A stretch of DNA of 18,611 nucleotides, taken from the NCBI GenBank assembly GCA_900771035.1, contig CAAGML010000123.1:1-18611 (forward strand), given 5' to 3'. The DNA is from Bacteroidales bacterium (GTDB taxonomy: Bacteria; Bacteroidota; Bacteroidia; Bacteroidales; Paludibacteraceae). Under the pieces are notes generated by a model. That model did no database searches. It was not told the origin of the DNA and was given only the letters and a program-made list of their open reading frames with translations. Below are positions 1-8,014 of the stretch, piece after piece; positions within the stretch are counted from its first letter, which is position 1, and each line of letters begins with the position of its first letter. The position numbers and the translations under genes were made by a program.

Positions 1-375
1 AGGTATATCGCTCCATCATACAATGTTGTGAGTTATGGTAGTAAGATAAACCGTACGCATGACTGTTGCCTGCCTCATGCCAATCCTGTCTGCAGGAGTT
101 TTGAGATAGTGGTCAATTCACCTGACAAGTCTGACCTTAACATCGTGGAATGGTATATTGACGGAAGTCAGAAAAGTGGCAGGATTGTTTTCTTTCTTGA
201 TGGCAAAGGGGATAATAGTGCCGAATATGAATCTATCGTATATTTCGAAGATGCGTATTGCAGTGCCATTTCCGAGCATTATGACATAATGGAAAACGCA
301 GTCCGTCGTCTGAAACTTACCATTGTCCCGATGAGCATGAAAGTGTGTGACATTGAGTTTGTACGACCTGAATAA
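1..375 (+). CDS. tssD: T6SS tube protein TssD/Hcp-like (5' partial)
   Basis: The reading frame is open from base 1, so the start lies outside the window; 124 residues are visible. Hcp-type proteins form the hexameric rings of the T6SS inner tube that is fired out of the cell. The visible part matches the Bacteroidota TssD pattern in order: a YNVVSY strand at the left edge, SFEIVVNS, then a D-L-N-I-V-E-W segment like the family's DLFEW, and an FEDAYC...EHYD segment like the family's F-x-DAYCVKY-x-E-x-F-D, ending with a strand rich in I/V. By comparison with family members of about 130 residues, only some 8-10 codons should be missing. The next gene starts 17 bases downstream. The TssD identity is fairly secure; whether this copy is the main tube or a cargo-carrying variant cannot be told from the sequence. 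Confidence 0.8.
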   Translation, partial: RYIAPSYNVVSYGSKINRTHDCCLPHANPVCRSFEIVVNSPDKSDLNIVEWYIDGSQKSGRIVFFLDGKGDNSAEYESIVYFEDAYCSAISEHYDIMENAVRRLKLTIVPMSMKVCDIEFVRPE

Positions 376-392
376 TTTATGCTATTTATGCT

Positions 393-875
393 ATGAGTTT
401 CGTATTGTCAAACCATCTGAAGGCAGTGTTCCTGAAGGGAAACATTCTGGATGTTGATGCCAGGTTCAGTCAGTATGATTGCCTGACAGCGCAGAGATTT
501 GATTACAATTTCGAGAGGACATGCAATTCCAAGGGCATACCATTTGGATCGACGACGCATCCTGTTGTCAGTTTTTCGCTCAGGTTTATGGACGACCTGA
601 AAGTGAAATCCTTCTTTTCGTTGATAAACTCGATGGATGTGGCTGAGTTCTCCTTTGTGTTTGGTGTCACGTTTGATGAAAACAGGAGAATCAGCAGTTA
701 TGAAAACGCTGTCGTGGTGAGAGGGTATGTGGTTGGCTTGGAACAGGACTATACTTATAATGTGTCATCCGAGGGCGAGTTTCAGAGGCTGTTGAATGTG
801 GAATTTCTTGCCTTGGATGTTACCTATGCCGGAAGTCAGTCAAACAAGACCCTTGTCATATCCCGTAAGATTTGA
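393..875 (+). CDS. Second Hcp/TssD-like tube-fold protein
   Basis: A 160-residue protein with no signal peptide or membrane segment. Its pattern resembles the Hcp/TssD beta-barrel: a Q-R-F-D-Y-N-F strand, a G-x-P-F-G-S loop, V-S-F-S-L-R-F, a short helix (LKVKSFFSLIN), a strand pair around FSFVFG, and a closing VVGLEQDYTY...LLNVEFLALDV segment. It is longer than the preceding TssD and clearly diverged from it, so it may be a specialised ring, a tube cap or initiator, or a cargo-binding Hcp. A 9-base direct repeat (tttatgcta twice, 376-393) lies just before the start codon. The last codons overlap the TTG start of the next gene. The Hcp-like fold is inferred from pattern and position, not from strong sequence identity. 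Confidence 0.55.
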   Translation: MSFVLSNHLKAVFLKGNILDVDARFSQYDCLTAQRFDYNFERTCNSKGIPFGSTTHPVVSFSLRFMDDLKVKSFFSLINSMDVAEFSFVFGVTFDENRRISSYENAVVVRGYVVGLEQDYTYNVSSEGEFQRLLNVEFLALDVTYAGSQSNKTLVISRKI

Positions 876-1687
876 AAAGGGTTGCGTTGATAATGCTTCT
901 GTCGCTCATTGCCCGAATGGCAATGCCGCAGCAGTGGGTGACGTTTATGACCAGACCGGGGAATGTGATTCTCACTGTTGACGAGACCCGTATTGTGGTC
1001 AGGGACGGACGTGCGAAGATGTTGCTGGCTCCGGGACCACATAAATATTCTGCCGAATCGCCGTATTTCGAGACATTGGCGGATACTTTTGAACTGAAAG
1101 ACACAGCCCGTCGCGACATTCTCGTTGTGTTGCAGTCGGTTTACTCATATATTGATGTGGAGACACATCATAGCAATGCGGACATATACATAGACCGCAG
1201 GAATATAGGGAAAGACAAGACCGTCTCAAGCAGGATAACCGCAGGTGACCATCGTCTCACAGTGATAGATGACACCATCTGTCTGTTTGACGGGAAAGTG
1301 GTGTTGCAGAGGGCAGAGAGAAGGCATATTGATGTCGCTCTTCTGAATGCTGAGCCATTCAGATGGGATCCTGCCAGATGGATGATACCGTTGACGGCAA
1401 TGACTGAGGATGGAACGCCTCCGGACAGCACCTTGATGGATGAAGTTCATGTCCAAATGGAACTCGGTGAGTGTGGCGTGAATGTCACTTGCAATGTTGC
1501 AGGTGCGGATATATATATTGACGGAAAATACGCTGGTACAGCACCGTTGGTGATACCTGGTCTGGTGGCGGGCAGGAAATATCTGGTGACTTTGCAGAAA
1601 GATGGCTACAGGAATGTCTCGGCGACTTTTTCTGCCGAACCGGATAGTGTGGCTGAAGTTGAATTGAAAATGAAAAAGAAAATATAA
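872..1687 (+). CDS. Exported protein with tandem PEGA-like domains
   Basis: A 271-residue protein starting at TTG, where the start overlaps the previous stop (TTGA). This start is preferred over the internal ATG at 893 because it gives a complete signal peptide: basic MKR, a hydrophobic stretch, then a likely cut near MAMPQ-QW. The mature part reads as three beta-sandwich units of PEGA type: about 24-90 (diverged), about 93-157 (contains ADIYIDRRNIG), and a clear one at about 203-271 (ADIYIDGKYAGTAPL...GRKYLVTLQKDGYR). PEGA domains are common in surface and periplasmic proteins and are thought to bind carbohydrate or protein. Placed inside a T6SS operon, it probably contacts cell wall or outer membrane near the machine. 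The role is inferred; the C-terminal PEGA unit is the firmest call. Confidence 0.7.
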   Translation: MKRVALIMLLSLIARMAMPQQWVTFMTRPGNVILTVDETRIVVRDGRAKMLLAPGPHKYSAESPYFETLADTFELKDTARRDILVVLQSVYSYIDVETHHSNADIYIDRRNIGKDKTVSSRITAGDHRLTVIDDTICLFDGKVVLQRAERRHIDVALLNAEPFRWDPARWMIPLTAMTEDGTPPDSTLMDEVHVQMELGECGVNVTCNVAGADIYIDGKYAGTAPLVIPGLVAGRKYLVTLQKDGYRNVSATFSAEPDSVAEVELKMKKKI

Positions 1688-1692
1688 GCGAT

Positions 1693-3480
1693 ATGGCTGA
1701 TTATTATCCCAAAATCTGGAAGGAGGCTTTGCAGAAATTTTATGACTGTGTGGAGAAGGATTTGGAGGAGATTCGCAAGGAAAAGGCTGAAATCCAGAGC
1801 ATGAAAGCTGAAGTGGAAAATATGGTCAGTGGACAGTATATTTGCGACAGCAAGAGAATAGTGCTTTCTGCCCCCGAAATCATCATAGGCAATGTCGATT
1901 ATGACGGTATGCTGAAGAGTGATTCTCCTTTCTCTCGTGTGATTATACGTTCCAATGATATCAATATCGAGGGCGCAAGTCCTACAGGCTCGACATTTGG
2001 TGGCTCTATTACCCAAAAGGCATCGGTCATATCCACCATTGCCGTTGACCCAGGTGCCGACGGACTGGAAAATGTTGTAGGAGAACGCTCGGCCATTATT
2101 CAGCAGGCTCGCAGTATCAGTCTCAATGCAAATGATGCTGAAGACGTGTTTACGTCAATACCTCCTGTGCCGACTGATGGAATCGTTGTTAATTCTGACA
2201 CGAGGATTGATATAAGTGCGACACCGTCAAACGAAGGCCAGACCAGCATTGTGGAGAATGCCAAGAAAGGTCTTGAAAGTGCCAAGAGTACGTTGAAAAG
2301 TTCTGCAGAAACTAAGAAGAAGGAGGTCGAGAAACTACTGGATGATATGGAAGAATGTCTGAAAGATCAGGAAGGTCTGACCGATGACGAGTTTACATGT
2401 GCTACAAGCATCAGCACAATTTATGACCTGAACAAGCAGTTGGAATTGCTCAAAATGGCGATGGGACCTGCCGTTGCAGAGTATATGTCGCTGGTTTCTC
2501 GTCTTGCAGAGGTGAACCGTCAGGTGAAGGCCTTAGATGAGGCAAAGAAGAAACTGAGTTCAGCCAAAGGCGATTTCAAGACAAAAAGCAATGGTGCAGT
2601 GGTCTCAATCAATGGAGAGTCAATCAACCTGCTCTCGATTGACGGTGACGGCAATCTGCGTACTAATCCTGGCGCTTCCATCAACATGCAGGCTCAGAGC
2701 GTGAATATAACTTCGCATGACGCGAAGGGTGCGTTGATGGAGAAAGGGGAGATGAACATAAATACCAAGACAATCAATATCTCGACAGCCGATACAAAGG
2801 TCAAGGACGATAAAAACTGGGAGAATCCTGCCGTTGGCGACATCAATGTCGTATCAAAGAACATCAGTGTCGCTGCTGTTGATTATGAGACAAAAGACTC
2901 TAAGCAGGAGCTCAAGGAACAGACCAAGGATGGAAAGGTTTCGCTCAGGGCCGAGAATGTCGAGATCCTTTCTGCCGACAAGGAGGGTAAGTCGAACGGC
3001 ACCTTCACCGTCAATGCAAAAGCTGTGGAAATCAAGTCAATGGATGTTGACAAGACGAAACTGACCGACAAGCAGCTTGCCGCAGGCAGTACCATGGTAT
3101 TGCTCAGCGAGAAGATGTGGGAAGGCAGCAAGGACGACAAGAACAAGAGCAAGCAGTTGCAGATTGCCAGCGAGAAGGTGGCTGTCATTGCCAAGACAAC
3201 GGCAGAGGTGCAGCAGGATAAAGCCGTTGTCCAGCTGGATGGAGGCAATCTCTCTGCCGGTGGCTCCAAGACGGCACTGTTTGGCGACCTTACCGTCAAT
3301 GCCAAGAGCGAATTCAAGGGCGATGTCAAGGCTGGCAAGGCAACTATTGACAACATCGAGGCTAAGTCCTCATTCAAGTCAACCAATATCTCTGATGGCA
3401 TAGCCGTGCCTGCACCACCACCAAGTGCAAAGCTCTCGGCAAAACTTAAGGAAGAGGAAGCTCCTAAGAAACAGGGTTAA
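1693..3480 (+). CDS. Coiled-coil and beta-solenoid spike-associated protein
   Basis: A 595-residue protein without signal peptide or membrane segment. Residues 1-45 form a charged helix. Residues about 45-190 are short beta repeats of the kind ICDSKRIVLSAPEIIIG and ISLNAND, as seen in VgrG and phage spike C-terminal stalks. Residues about 195-290 are a long Lys/Glu-rich coiled coil. Residues about 300-570 return to short alternating strands (SINMQAQSVNITSHD, MNINTKTINIST, VSLRAENVEILS) suggesting a beta-solenoid. The tail is Pro/Lys rich (VPAPPPSAKLSAKL). It has no OB fold or gp27-like domain, so it is not itself a VgrG. It sits 3 bases before the PAAR-like gene, which suggests a spike extension, effector carrier or secreted effector. 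No enzymatic motif was recognised. Confidence 0.6.
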   Translation: MADYYPKIWKEALQKFYDCVEKDLEEIRKEKAEIQSMKAEVENMVSGQYICDSKRIVLSAPEIIIGNVDYDGMLKSDSPFSRVIIRSNDINIEGASPTGSTFGGSITQKASVISTIAVDPGADGLENVVGERSAIIQQARSISLNANDAEDVFTSIPPVPTDGIVVNSDTRIDISATPSNEGQTSIVENAKKGLESAKSTLKSSAETKKKEVEKLLDDMEECLKDQEGLTDDEFTCATSISTIYDLNKQLELLKMAMGPAVAEYMSLVSRLAEVNRQVKALDEAKKKLSSAKGDFKTKSNGAVVSINGESINLLSIDGDGNLRTNPGASINMQAQSVNITSHDAKGALMEKGEMNINTKTINISTADTKVKDDKNWENPAVGDINVVSKNISVAAVDYETKDSKQELKEQTKDGKVSLRAENVEILSADKEGKSNGTFTVNAKAVEIKSMDVDKTKLTDKQLAAGSTMVLLSEKMWEGSKDDKNKSKQLQIASEKVAVIAKTTAEVQQDKAVVQLDGGNLSAGGSKTALFGDLTVNAKSEFKGDVKAGKATIDNIEAKSSFKSTNISDGIAVPAPPPSAKLSAKLKEEEAPKKQG

Positions 3481-3483
3481 ACT

Positions 3484-3870
3484 ATGGGAAAGTTCGTGAC
3501 AAACGGAGCATTGCTCCAATGCTCGATGGGTGCAGCACCTGTGCCTTTGACCGTGATTGGCATGAGGCCGATGTGCCAGAACATGCCAATGGCAAACATT
3601 ATGGATTTCGCTCCAATGGTCAACATAAAACCTTTCGGGGTCTGCCGTTCGATGGCAAATCCCACAGTGGCATCGGCAACGGCTGCTGCTATGGGTGTGC
3701 TTACGCCAATGCCTTGTATCCCAGTGGTTACAGGCCCTTGGTCACCTGGGGGGCAGGTTAAGGTTTGTATGTTGCCTGCGCTTTTGGACAATTGCAAGTG
3801 TATGTGTGCATACGGTGGCAACATATCTATCAACTTTCCCGGAAATGCTGCCATGGCAACGGGAAAATAA
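3484..3870 (+). CDS. PAAR-like spike tip protein (DUF4280 type)
   Basis: A 128-residue protein with the layout of the DUF4280 family: N-terminal VTNGALLQCSMGAAP, a stretch of hydrophobic and Met-rich residues (MCQNMPMANIMDF), a conserved FGVCRSMANPTVASATAAA segment, the CIPVVTGPW motif, and a C-terminal Cys-containing C-K-C-M-C-A-Y-G-G-N-I-S-I segment. DUF4280 proteins are treated as PAAR-like tips that sharpen the VgrG spike and can carry effectors. Cys residues are plentiful and could bind metal, as the tip of a PAAR cone does. The gene lies between the solenoid protein (3-base gap) and the RRF-like gene, two genes before vgrG, which fits a spike module. Its length is normal for a stand-alone domain, so no effector is fused to it. 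Confidence 0.85.
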   Translation: MGKFVTNGALLQCSMGAAPVPLTVIGMRPMCQNMPMANIMDFAPMVNIKPFGVCRSMANPTVASATAAAMGVLTPMPCIPVVTGPWSPGGQVKVCMLPALLDNCKCMCAYGGNISINFPGNAAMATGK

Positions 3871-3891
3871 TAACAAAATTACAGTAATAAT

Positions 3892-4575
3892 ATGAAACGA
3901 TCTACAACAGCAATAATTATTGAATACACAAATGTGTTGAGTGGCTATGTGGCCCTTTTTTCATACCGATTGGCTAACCTGTGTATTAAGGCAGATCCAG
4001 TCTCTCTGCTTGGCGTAACTGTTGACGATGATGGATTGACTATGAACATCGAAGATGTGGCTTTTGTTGGAAAAGGAGATGACCAATACAAGATTAATGT
4101 TTATCCCAAGGATGAAAAGAAGATTTTGCTTGTGGGTAAGGGTATAGTGGAGGAACATCCTGAGTTCAAGCAGGAAATGGAGACCATGACGACCCCAGAT
4201 GGAATGGAAATCAGGTATATAAAGCTTACAATGCCGGAGGTCAATGAGGACCGCATGAAACTCATGACAAATGCTGTCAAGACCTTGCATGACGAATGTG
4301 TCGCCAAACTCAAGGCTGGCAATGCTTTCTATATGGGAAAACTGACGCTTGATCAGGTTGGAGCCAGCAAAGAAGATATTGATGAAGCCAAGAAACAGTT
4401 TGATGATACGACCGATATGTACAACAAGGCATGTGAGGACATATTGGCTGAAAAGACAAAAGAGATAGAGGATGCATTTCAGGCTTATTTGGAGAAGAAA
4501 CAGAAGAAAGAAGAGGAAAAAGCCGAGACAGATGCGGCAATGGGAAAAGATGCTGTGAACAACCTTAAACTCTAA
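3892..4575 (+). CDS. Ribosome-recycling-factor-like protein in T6SS operon
   Basis: A 227-residue cytosolic-type protein. Compared by eye with E. coli RRF it aligns along the whole length: SLLGVTVDDDG (38-48) with SLLDGIVVEYYG; IEDVAFV (53-59) with LRQLASV; YKINVYPKDEKK (66-77) with LKINVFDRS; IRYIKLTMPEVNEDRMKLM (107-125) with IRVPLPPLTEERRKDL; and ASKEDIDEAKKQFDDTTD (158-175) with ISEDDDRRSQDDVQKLTD, then ILAEKTKEIE. Spacing is almost the same throughout. The functional Arg-Arg-Asp of RRF is replaced by Asn144-Ala145-Phe146, so it is unlikely to recycle ribosomes. A charged tail of about 30 residues (KKQKKEEEK) is added. The genomic slot between PAAR-like and vgrG genes usually holds adaptors or chaperones that load effectors, so an adaptor role is my inference. 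An effector that touches ribosomes is the alternative. The fold call rests on manual alignment from memory. Confidence 0.65.
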   Translation: MKRSTTAIIIEYTNVLSGYVALFSYRLANLCIKADPVSLLGVTVDDDGLTMNIEDVAFVGKGDDQYKINVYPKDEKKILLVGKGIVEEHPEFKQEMETMTTPDGMEIRYIKLTMPEVNEDRMKLMTNAVKTLHDECVAKLKAGNAFYMGKLTLDQVGASKEDIDEAKKQFDDTTDMYNKACEDILAEKTKEIEDAFQAYLEKKQKKEEEKAETDAAMGKDAVNNLKL

Positions 4576-4582
4576 ATGGTAT

Positions 4583-7500
4583 ATGGAAAAGACTGGAAAA
4601 GTTTTCGAATTGACGGTATGTAACCTGGGATGTGAGAAGAATGTAGCAAAGGATGCCGTATTTGATTGCGTCAACGAGAAGAATATCGATATTATTGTCG
4701 GAAAGTCGGGAAATGATTTCATCGTATCACGGATTGTTGGAATACTGGTCAGTGTTGAAGTGAACAAGCGAATTGGTACGCACAACAACATCAAGGCTCG
4801 TTTGAAATTAGTTCAGCAGACATCTGCAACAGACATGTCGCCGAAACTGAATGTCACTCTGCTGAAAAATGCTTTCCTCAAACGTGAGGTCAAGCTCAAT
4901 GCGATCGTGGATGATGAAAGTTATATGATTGCTGAAAAGTACTATGTTTTTGGTGTCAGACCGGTATATAACAAGAATGGTGCCACATATTATGTGGATT
5001 TGAATATCTACAGCTGGGATAAACTGATGGATATCGTCAAGTACAGCAAATCGTATGCCAATAAGAGGCTGGGCGATGATATCCTGAAAGGGTTTATGAG
5101 TGGGTATCAGAATGCTCCTGGATGTCAAACCTCTGGCATGAGAGTGCTAATTGACAATGAAACTGGAGATAGCCCAAAAGACAATAAAAACGAAAAGACT
5201 GCCGAACTCGCATTCCCGGTATTGGAGCAGTATGACGAAACGGAATATAACTTCCTGTTGCGCAATGCCAACAAATGTGGGGAATTCTTCTATTTCGAAA
5301 ATGGGACATTGAATCTGGGTCTTACCCGTGTGATGAAAAAATCGAATGGAGCAAACGAAGAGGAAGTTGTTACTGAAATTAAGGAGTTGTCATACGCCTC
5401 GATAGAATCGCTCTCTGACGAAAATAATGATGACGAGACGTTGACGGCTTTTTATCAGGATGTTGCCGGTAGAAAACTTTCAGCGAACAAACCTTATAAA
5501 CCAGTGAAGCTTAATGGCAATCTTGGTACACCTGCGCCTCCAAAAAAAGATGAGCCAAAAGATTGGGACTGTGTATTTGCCCCATTATGGTCTAGGGTGC
5601 TGGCAAGACTTTTCCAGTACGACAACATTGTGTCTTTTGGAATTGATAATGCCACTGAAGAAGTGTCTGTCAGTAGCTACAAAGATGTTATGAGTAACAG
5701 CTTTAATACAAATGTAGTTAATAAATACAAACCAAGTACTCCACAAAACTCTCAATTACGTTCTGGAAACAATAACGGGAATCAGGCTTATTGCAAATAC
5801 GTTCCTGATGACAAGTTGTTCAAGTTGATGGATAAGGCAAAACTTAATGTTTCTGACAACCAGTATCGCATCACTTTTGATGATGGACAGTTGAACCTGA
5901 AACTTGGTGATCTGGTGTCGTGCAGTGGCATTGGCAATGACGGACGATTTGTCGTTGTTGACGTTCATTCTGTGTTCGAGAAAGAGGATGTTGCTGCAGA
6001 AACAAAGATTGTCAACAGAATGGAAGTGACAGTCATTCCTGTTTACGATGATTGTCCAATTCCTCTGCCTGCCGATACCTGTCCAAAGTCACCTGCTAAT
6101 TTGCAAGGTAGTTCACCTGCCAAATTGCAGGGTAGTTCGCCTGCTAATAAGTTGCTATCTAATGATAGTCCTGGTTTTACTATGCGCAAAGCGACAGTTA
6201 CAGACAGTGAAGATCCATACAGGTTGAATCAGGTTTTGGTGACATACGATGGCGATAAAAATTCATCTGCCGAGTGGGTTAAAGTGTTGACGCCATTTGC
6301 CTCCAAGGAGAAAGGTCTCTCATGTAAACTGGGTGTAAATGACAAGGTGCTTGTTTGTAGTATAACCAAGGATGGCGTAACGGAATCATTTGTTGTAGGT
6401 TCCTTTTATGATGAAACAAATATTCCTCCATGCGGACAGCGAAAGTTTTCCTCAATAATTCGTTCGAAAAACGGCCAGTATATTGGTTTTGAGGAGGCGA
6501 AGTCTCCAGGTGGCATCCTGGCAAGTTTCTTACCAATCCTGAGTACGATGAAAAGCTTGATTCCTCCGCTGTATTCGGCTGTAGCGGCAATGGAACCCAA
6601 AAAAGGCCATGAAGAAGAAACTAAGCTGGCATTGGGCGGAATAGAAATCTCAGATAATTACGGACTTTTCACCATCGGTGCATCGTCAACCAGCAGGAAA
6701 GTTACAATATCGTCACCTTTCGGCACAGTGGGCATTGATGCCGCTATGGGTATAACAGTGTCTGCTCCGAACGGTAATGTCAAGATTGTAGGTAAGAATG
6801 TTGATATTGTGGCGGGAAACAACTTGACTTTGAAATCTGGTGCCAATATTGATTCTGGCCTGCTGACCACGAGAAGTCTAACTCTTAATGGGGCAATGTC
6901 TGAACTAAAGACACTGCAAGATGCCGTTTCAGGATTGTTTGATTTTCCAGCCTTGAGGTTTGTTGTTGAATTGTTGTTCAAACCAGTGGCAGGTACTTTG
7001 AAAGTTCATTCTGGCAGGTATCTCATGCTTGAAGCAGGCGATAATGAGGCATCTCTGCCGGAAGGAATGTTTCATAGGATTTTTTCTAAAAGAAGCAAAA
7101 CGGTGTTGGATAGTGAAGGTAAGTCTGAAGGTGTAGATGATGCAATCAGACGTATGGCGAATAAGATCGAAACTTGGGCTTATCTATTAAAAGTGTATAA
7201 AAATACATGGGTTCAAGAATATATGAATGCTTCTGAAAAGCGAGCAAGTTTATTGAAAATTATTATGAATGATTATGATCAAATAAAGGATAATAGTTCA
7301 TTTGTTGAAATTTCAGAAGTTAAAGTTAATGATTTAATAGATAGATGGATTAAGGGTGAAGCTGATATAACAAAAGAGGGTGTTGAAGGAGAACTTCATC
7401 GTAGGGTAGGCGGTGTATATCGTAAAAAAGTTGTTAGAGCCGTTAATTCGATTCGGGAGTCATACAAAAAACTATGGAATGATGATGATGATTTTGGGAA

Positions 7501-8014
7501 AAATCTTTTTACTGGAGCAGATAACAACAATGCAATAAATAATGCATACAATAAAGCTAAGGGTATAAGAAAACCAATGACAGACAATGATAAGCTTTTT
7601 AAGATTACGGATAAAAGTGTGTTGATAAATACCCTGTTTATCAACAGTGCGGAAATGAAAAAAACGTTGCGTGGAGGTGCACTGAGTCTTATTAAAAAGT
7701 ACTTTGATTATGACATATATAAAGAAGAAGATTTAAAAGATGATGCGAAATGGAATGCACTGATTGAATCAGTGGCGCCAAAGAATGAAGACTACATAAA
7801 GACAGCGTTAGCTAACTTTGGCATTGATATATTAGAAAACCTAATTCCAATTGAGTCGTTTAACACTTTTTGTTGGAGTAACGAAGCGAAAGGAGAGATT
7901 CTAATGTCTCAGAATGAAGGTTCGACATTATCCATCAATGGACAGGCTATCAAAGAGAGTTCTTCTGGTCTGGTGGGTTCTGTCAAAGCTGCGATGAGAA
8001 ATGCGACATTATGA
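4583..8014 (+). CDS. vgrG: VgrG/TssI spike protein with C-terminal insert domain
   Basis: An 1143-residue protein, long for a Bacteroidota VgrG. The N-terminal half is gp27-like and contains the typical QYDETEYNFLLRNANKCGEFFYFENGTL segment (around 215-242). A linker at about 503-523 has Ser-Pro-Ala repeats. The gp5-like OB fold follows at about 533-616 (VKVLTPFASKEKGL, GDKVLVCSI-like strand, FVVGSFYDE). Residues about 685-760 are regular short strands (VTISSPFGTVGID, NVKIVGKNVDIVAGN, LTLKSGANI) forming the triple-stranded needle. Residues about 833-1093 are a helical, Lys/Asp/Asn-rich domain encoded by markedly AT-rich DNA, followed by a return to needle-like sequence (GEILMSQNEGSTLSINGQ). 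The trimer forms the spike hub on which the baseplate assembles. The stop overlaps the E1-like start (ATGA). The second ATG before the gene (4576) is in another frame and closes early, which supports 4583. Confidence 0.85.
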   Translation: MEKTGKVFELTVCNLGCEKNVAKDAVFDCVNEKNIDIIVGKSGNDFIVSRIVGILVSVEVNKRIGTHNNIKARLKLVQQTSATDMSPKLNVTLLKNAFLKREVKLNAIVDDESYMIAEKYYVFGVRPVYNKNGATYYVDLNIYSWDKLMDIVKYSKSYANKRLGDDILKGFMSGYQNAPGCQTSGMRVLIDNETGDSPKDNKNEKTAELAFPVLEQYDETEYNFLLRNANKCGEFFYFENGTLNLGLTRVMKKSNGANEEEVVTEIKELSYASIESLSDENNDDETLTAFYQDVAGRKLSANKPYKPVKLNGNLGTPAPPKKDEPKDWDCVFAPLWSRVLARLFQYDNIVSFGIDNATEEVSVSSYKDVMSNSFNTNVVNKYKPSTPQNSQLRSGNNNGNQAYCKYVPDDKLFKLMDKAKLNVSDNQYRITFDDGQLNLKLGDLVSCSGIGNDGRFVVVDVHSVFEKEDVAAETKIVNRMEVTVIPVYDDCPIPLPADTCPKSPANLQGSSPAKLQGSSPANKLLSNDSPGFTMRKATVTDSEDPYRLNQVLVTYDGDKNSSAEWVKVLTPFASKEKGLSCKLGVNDKVLVCSITKDGVTESFVVGSFYDETNIPPCGQRKFSSIIRSKNGQYIGFEEAKSPGGILASFLPILSTMKSLIPPLYSAVAAMEPKKGHEEETKLALGGIEISDNYGLFTIGASSTSRKVTISSPFGTVGIDAAMGITVSAPNGNVKIVGKNVDIVAGNNLTLKSGANIDSGLLTTRSLTLNGAMSELKTLQDAVSGLFDFPALRFVVELLFKPVAGTLKVHSGRYLMLEAGDNEASLPEGMFHRIFSKRSKTVLDSEGKSEGVDDAIRRMANKIETWAYLLKVYKNTWVQEYMNASEKRASLLKIIMNDYDQIKDNSSFVEISEVKVNDLIDRWIKGEADITKEGVEGELHRRVGGVYRKKVVRAVNSIRESYKKLWNDDDDFGKNLFTGADNNNAINNAYNKAKGIRKPMTDNDKLFKITDKSVLINTLFINSAEMKKTLRGGALSLIKKYFDYDIYKEEDLKDDAKWNALIESVAPKNEDYIKTALANFGIDILENLIPIESFNTFCWSNEAKGEILMSQNEGSTLSINGQAIKESSSGLVGSVKAAMRNATL
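6089..6151 (+). repeat. In-frame 24-base tandem repeat in the VgrG linker
   Basis: Two full 24-base units (6089-6112 and 6113-6136) and a partial third (to 6151) encode S-P-A-N-L-Q-G-S, S-P-A-K-L-Q-G-S and S-P-A-N-K. The units differ at a few positions (ctaat/ccaaa, caa/cag). They form a flexible Ser/Pro/Gly-rich linker between the gp27-like part and the OB fold of VgrG, and are a candidate site for length variation by slippage. Confidence 0.85.
7081..7860 (+). other. AT-rich insert encoding a variable VgrG domain
   Basis: This in-frame segment of vgrG is strikingly AT-rich; for example 7261-7320 has about 13 G/C in 60 bases by hand count, while the E1-like gene just downstream (8341-8400) has about 34 in 60. 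It encodes roughly residues 833-1093, mostly helical and charged, with no recognised enzymatic motif. It separates two stretches of needle-type beta sequence. The composition break suggests a separately acquired, possibly strain-variable cargo or receptor-binding domain. Confidence 0.6.

Noticed and set aside
3892..4575. A genuine ribosome recycling factor (frr)
   Set aside because: The essential Arg-Arg-Asp is replaced by Asn-Ala-Phe, a charged tail is added, and the usual frr neighbours (pyrH, tsf) are absent.
3961..4794. A 277-codon open frame on the minus strand
   Set aside because: Antisense to the RRF-like gene and the vgrG start; rich in Phe/Ile/His as expected for the complement of a Lys/Glu-rich gene.
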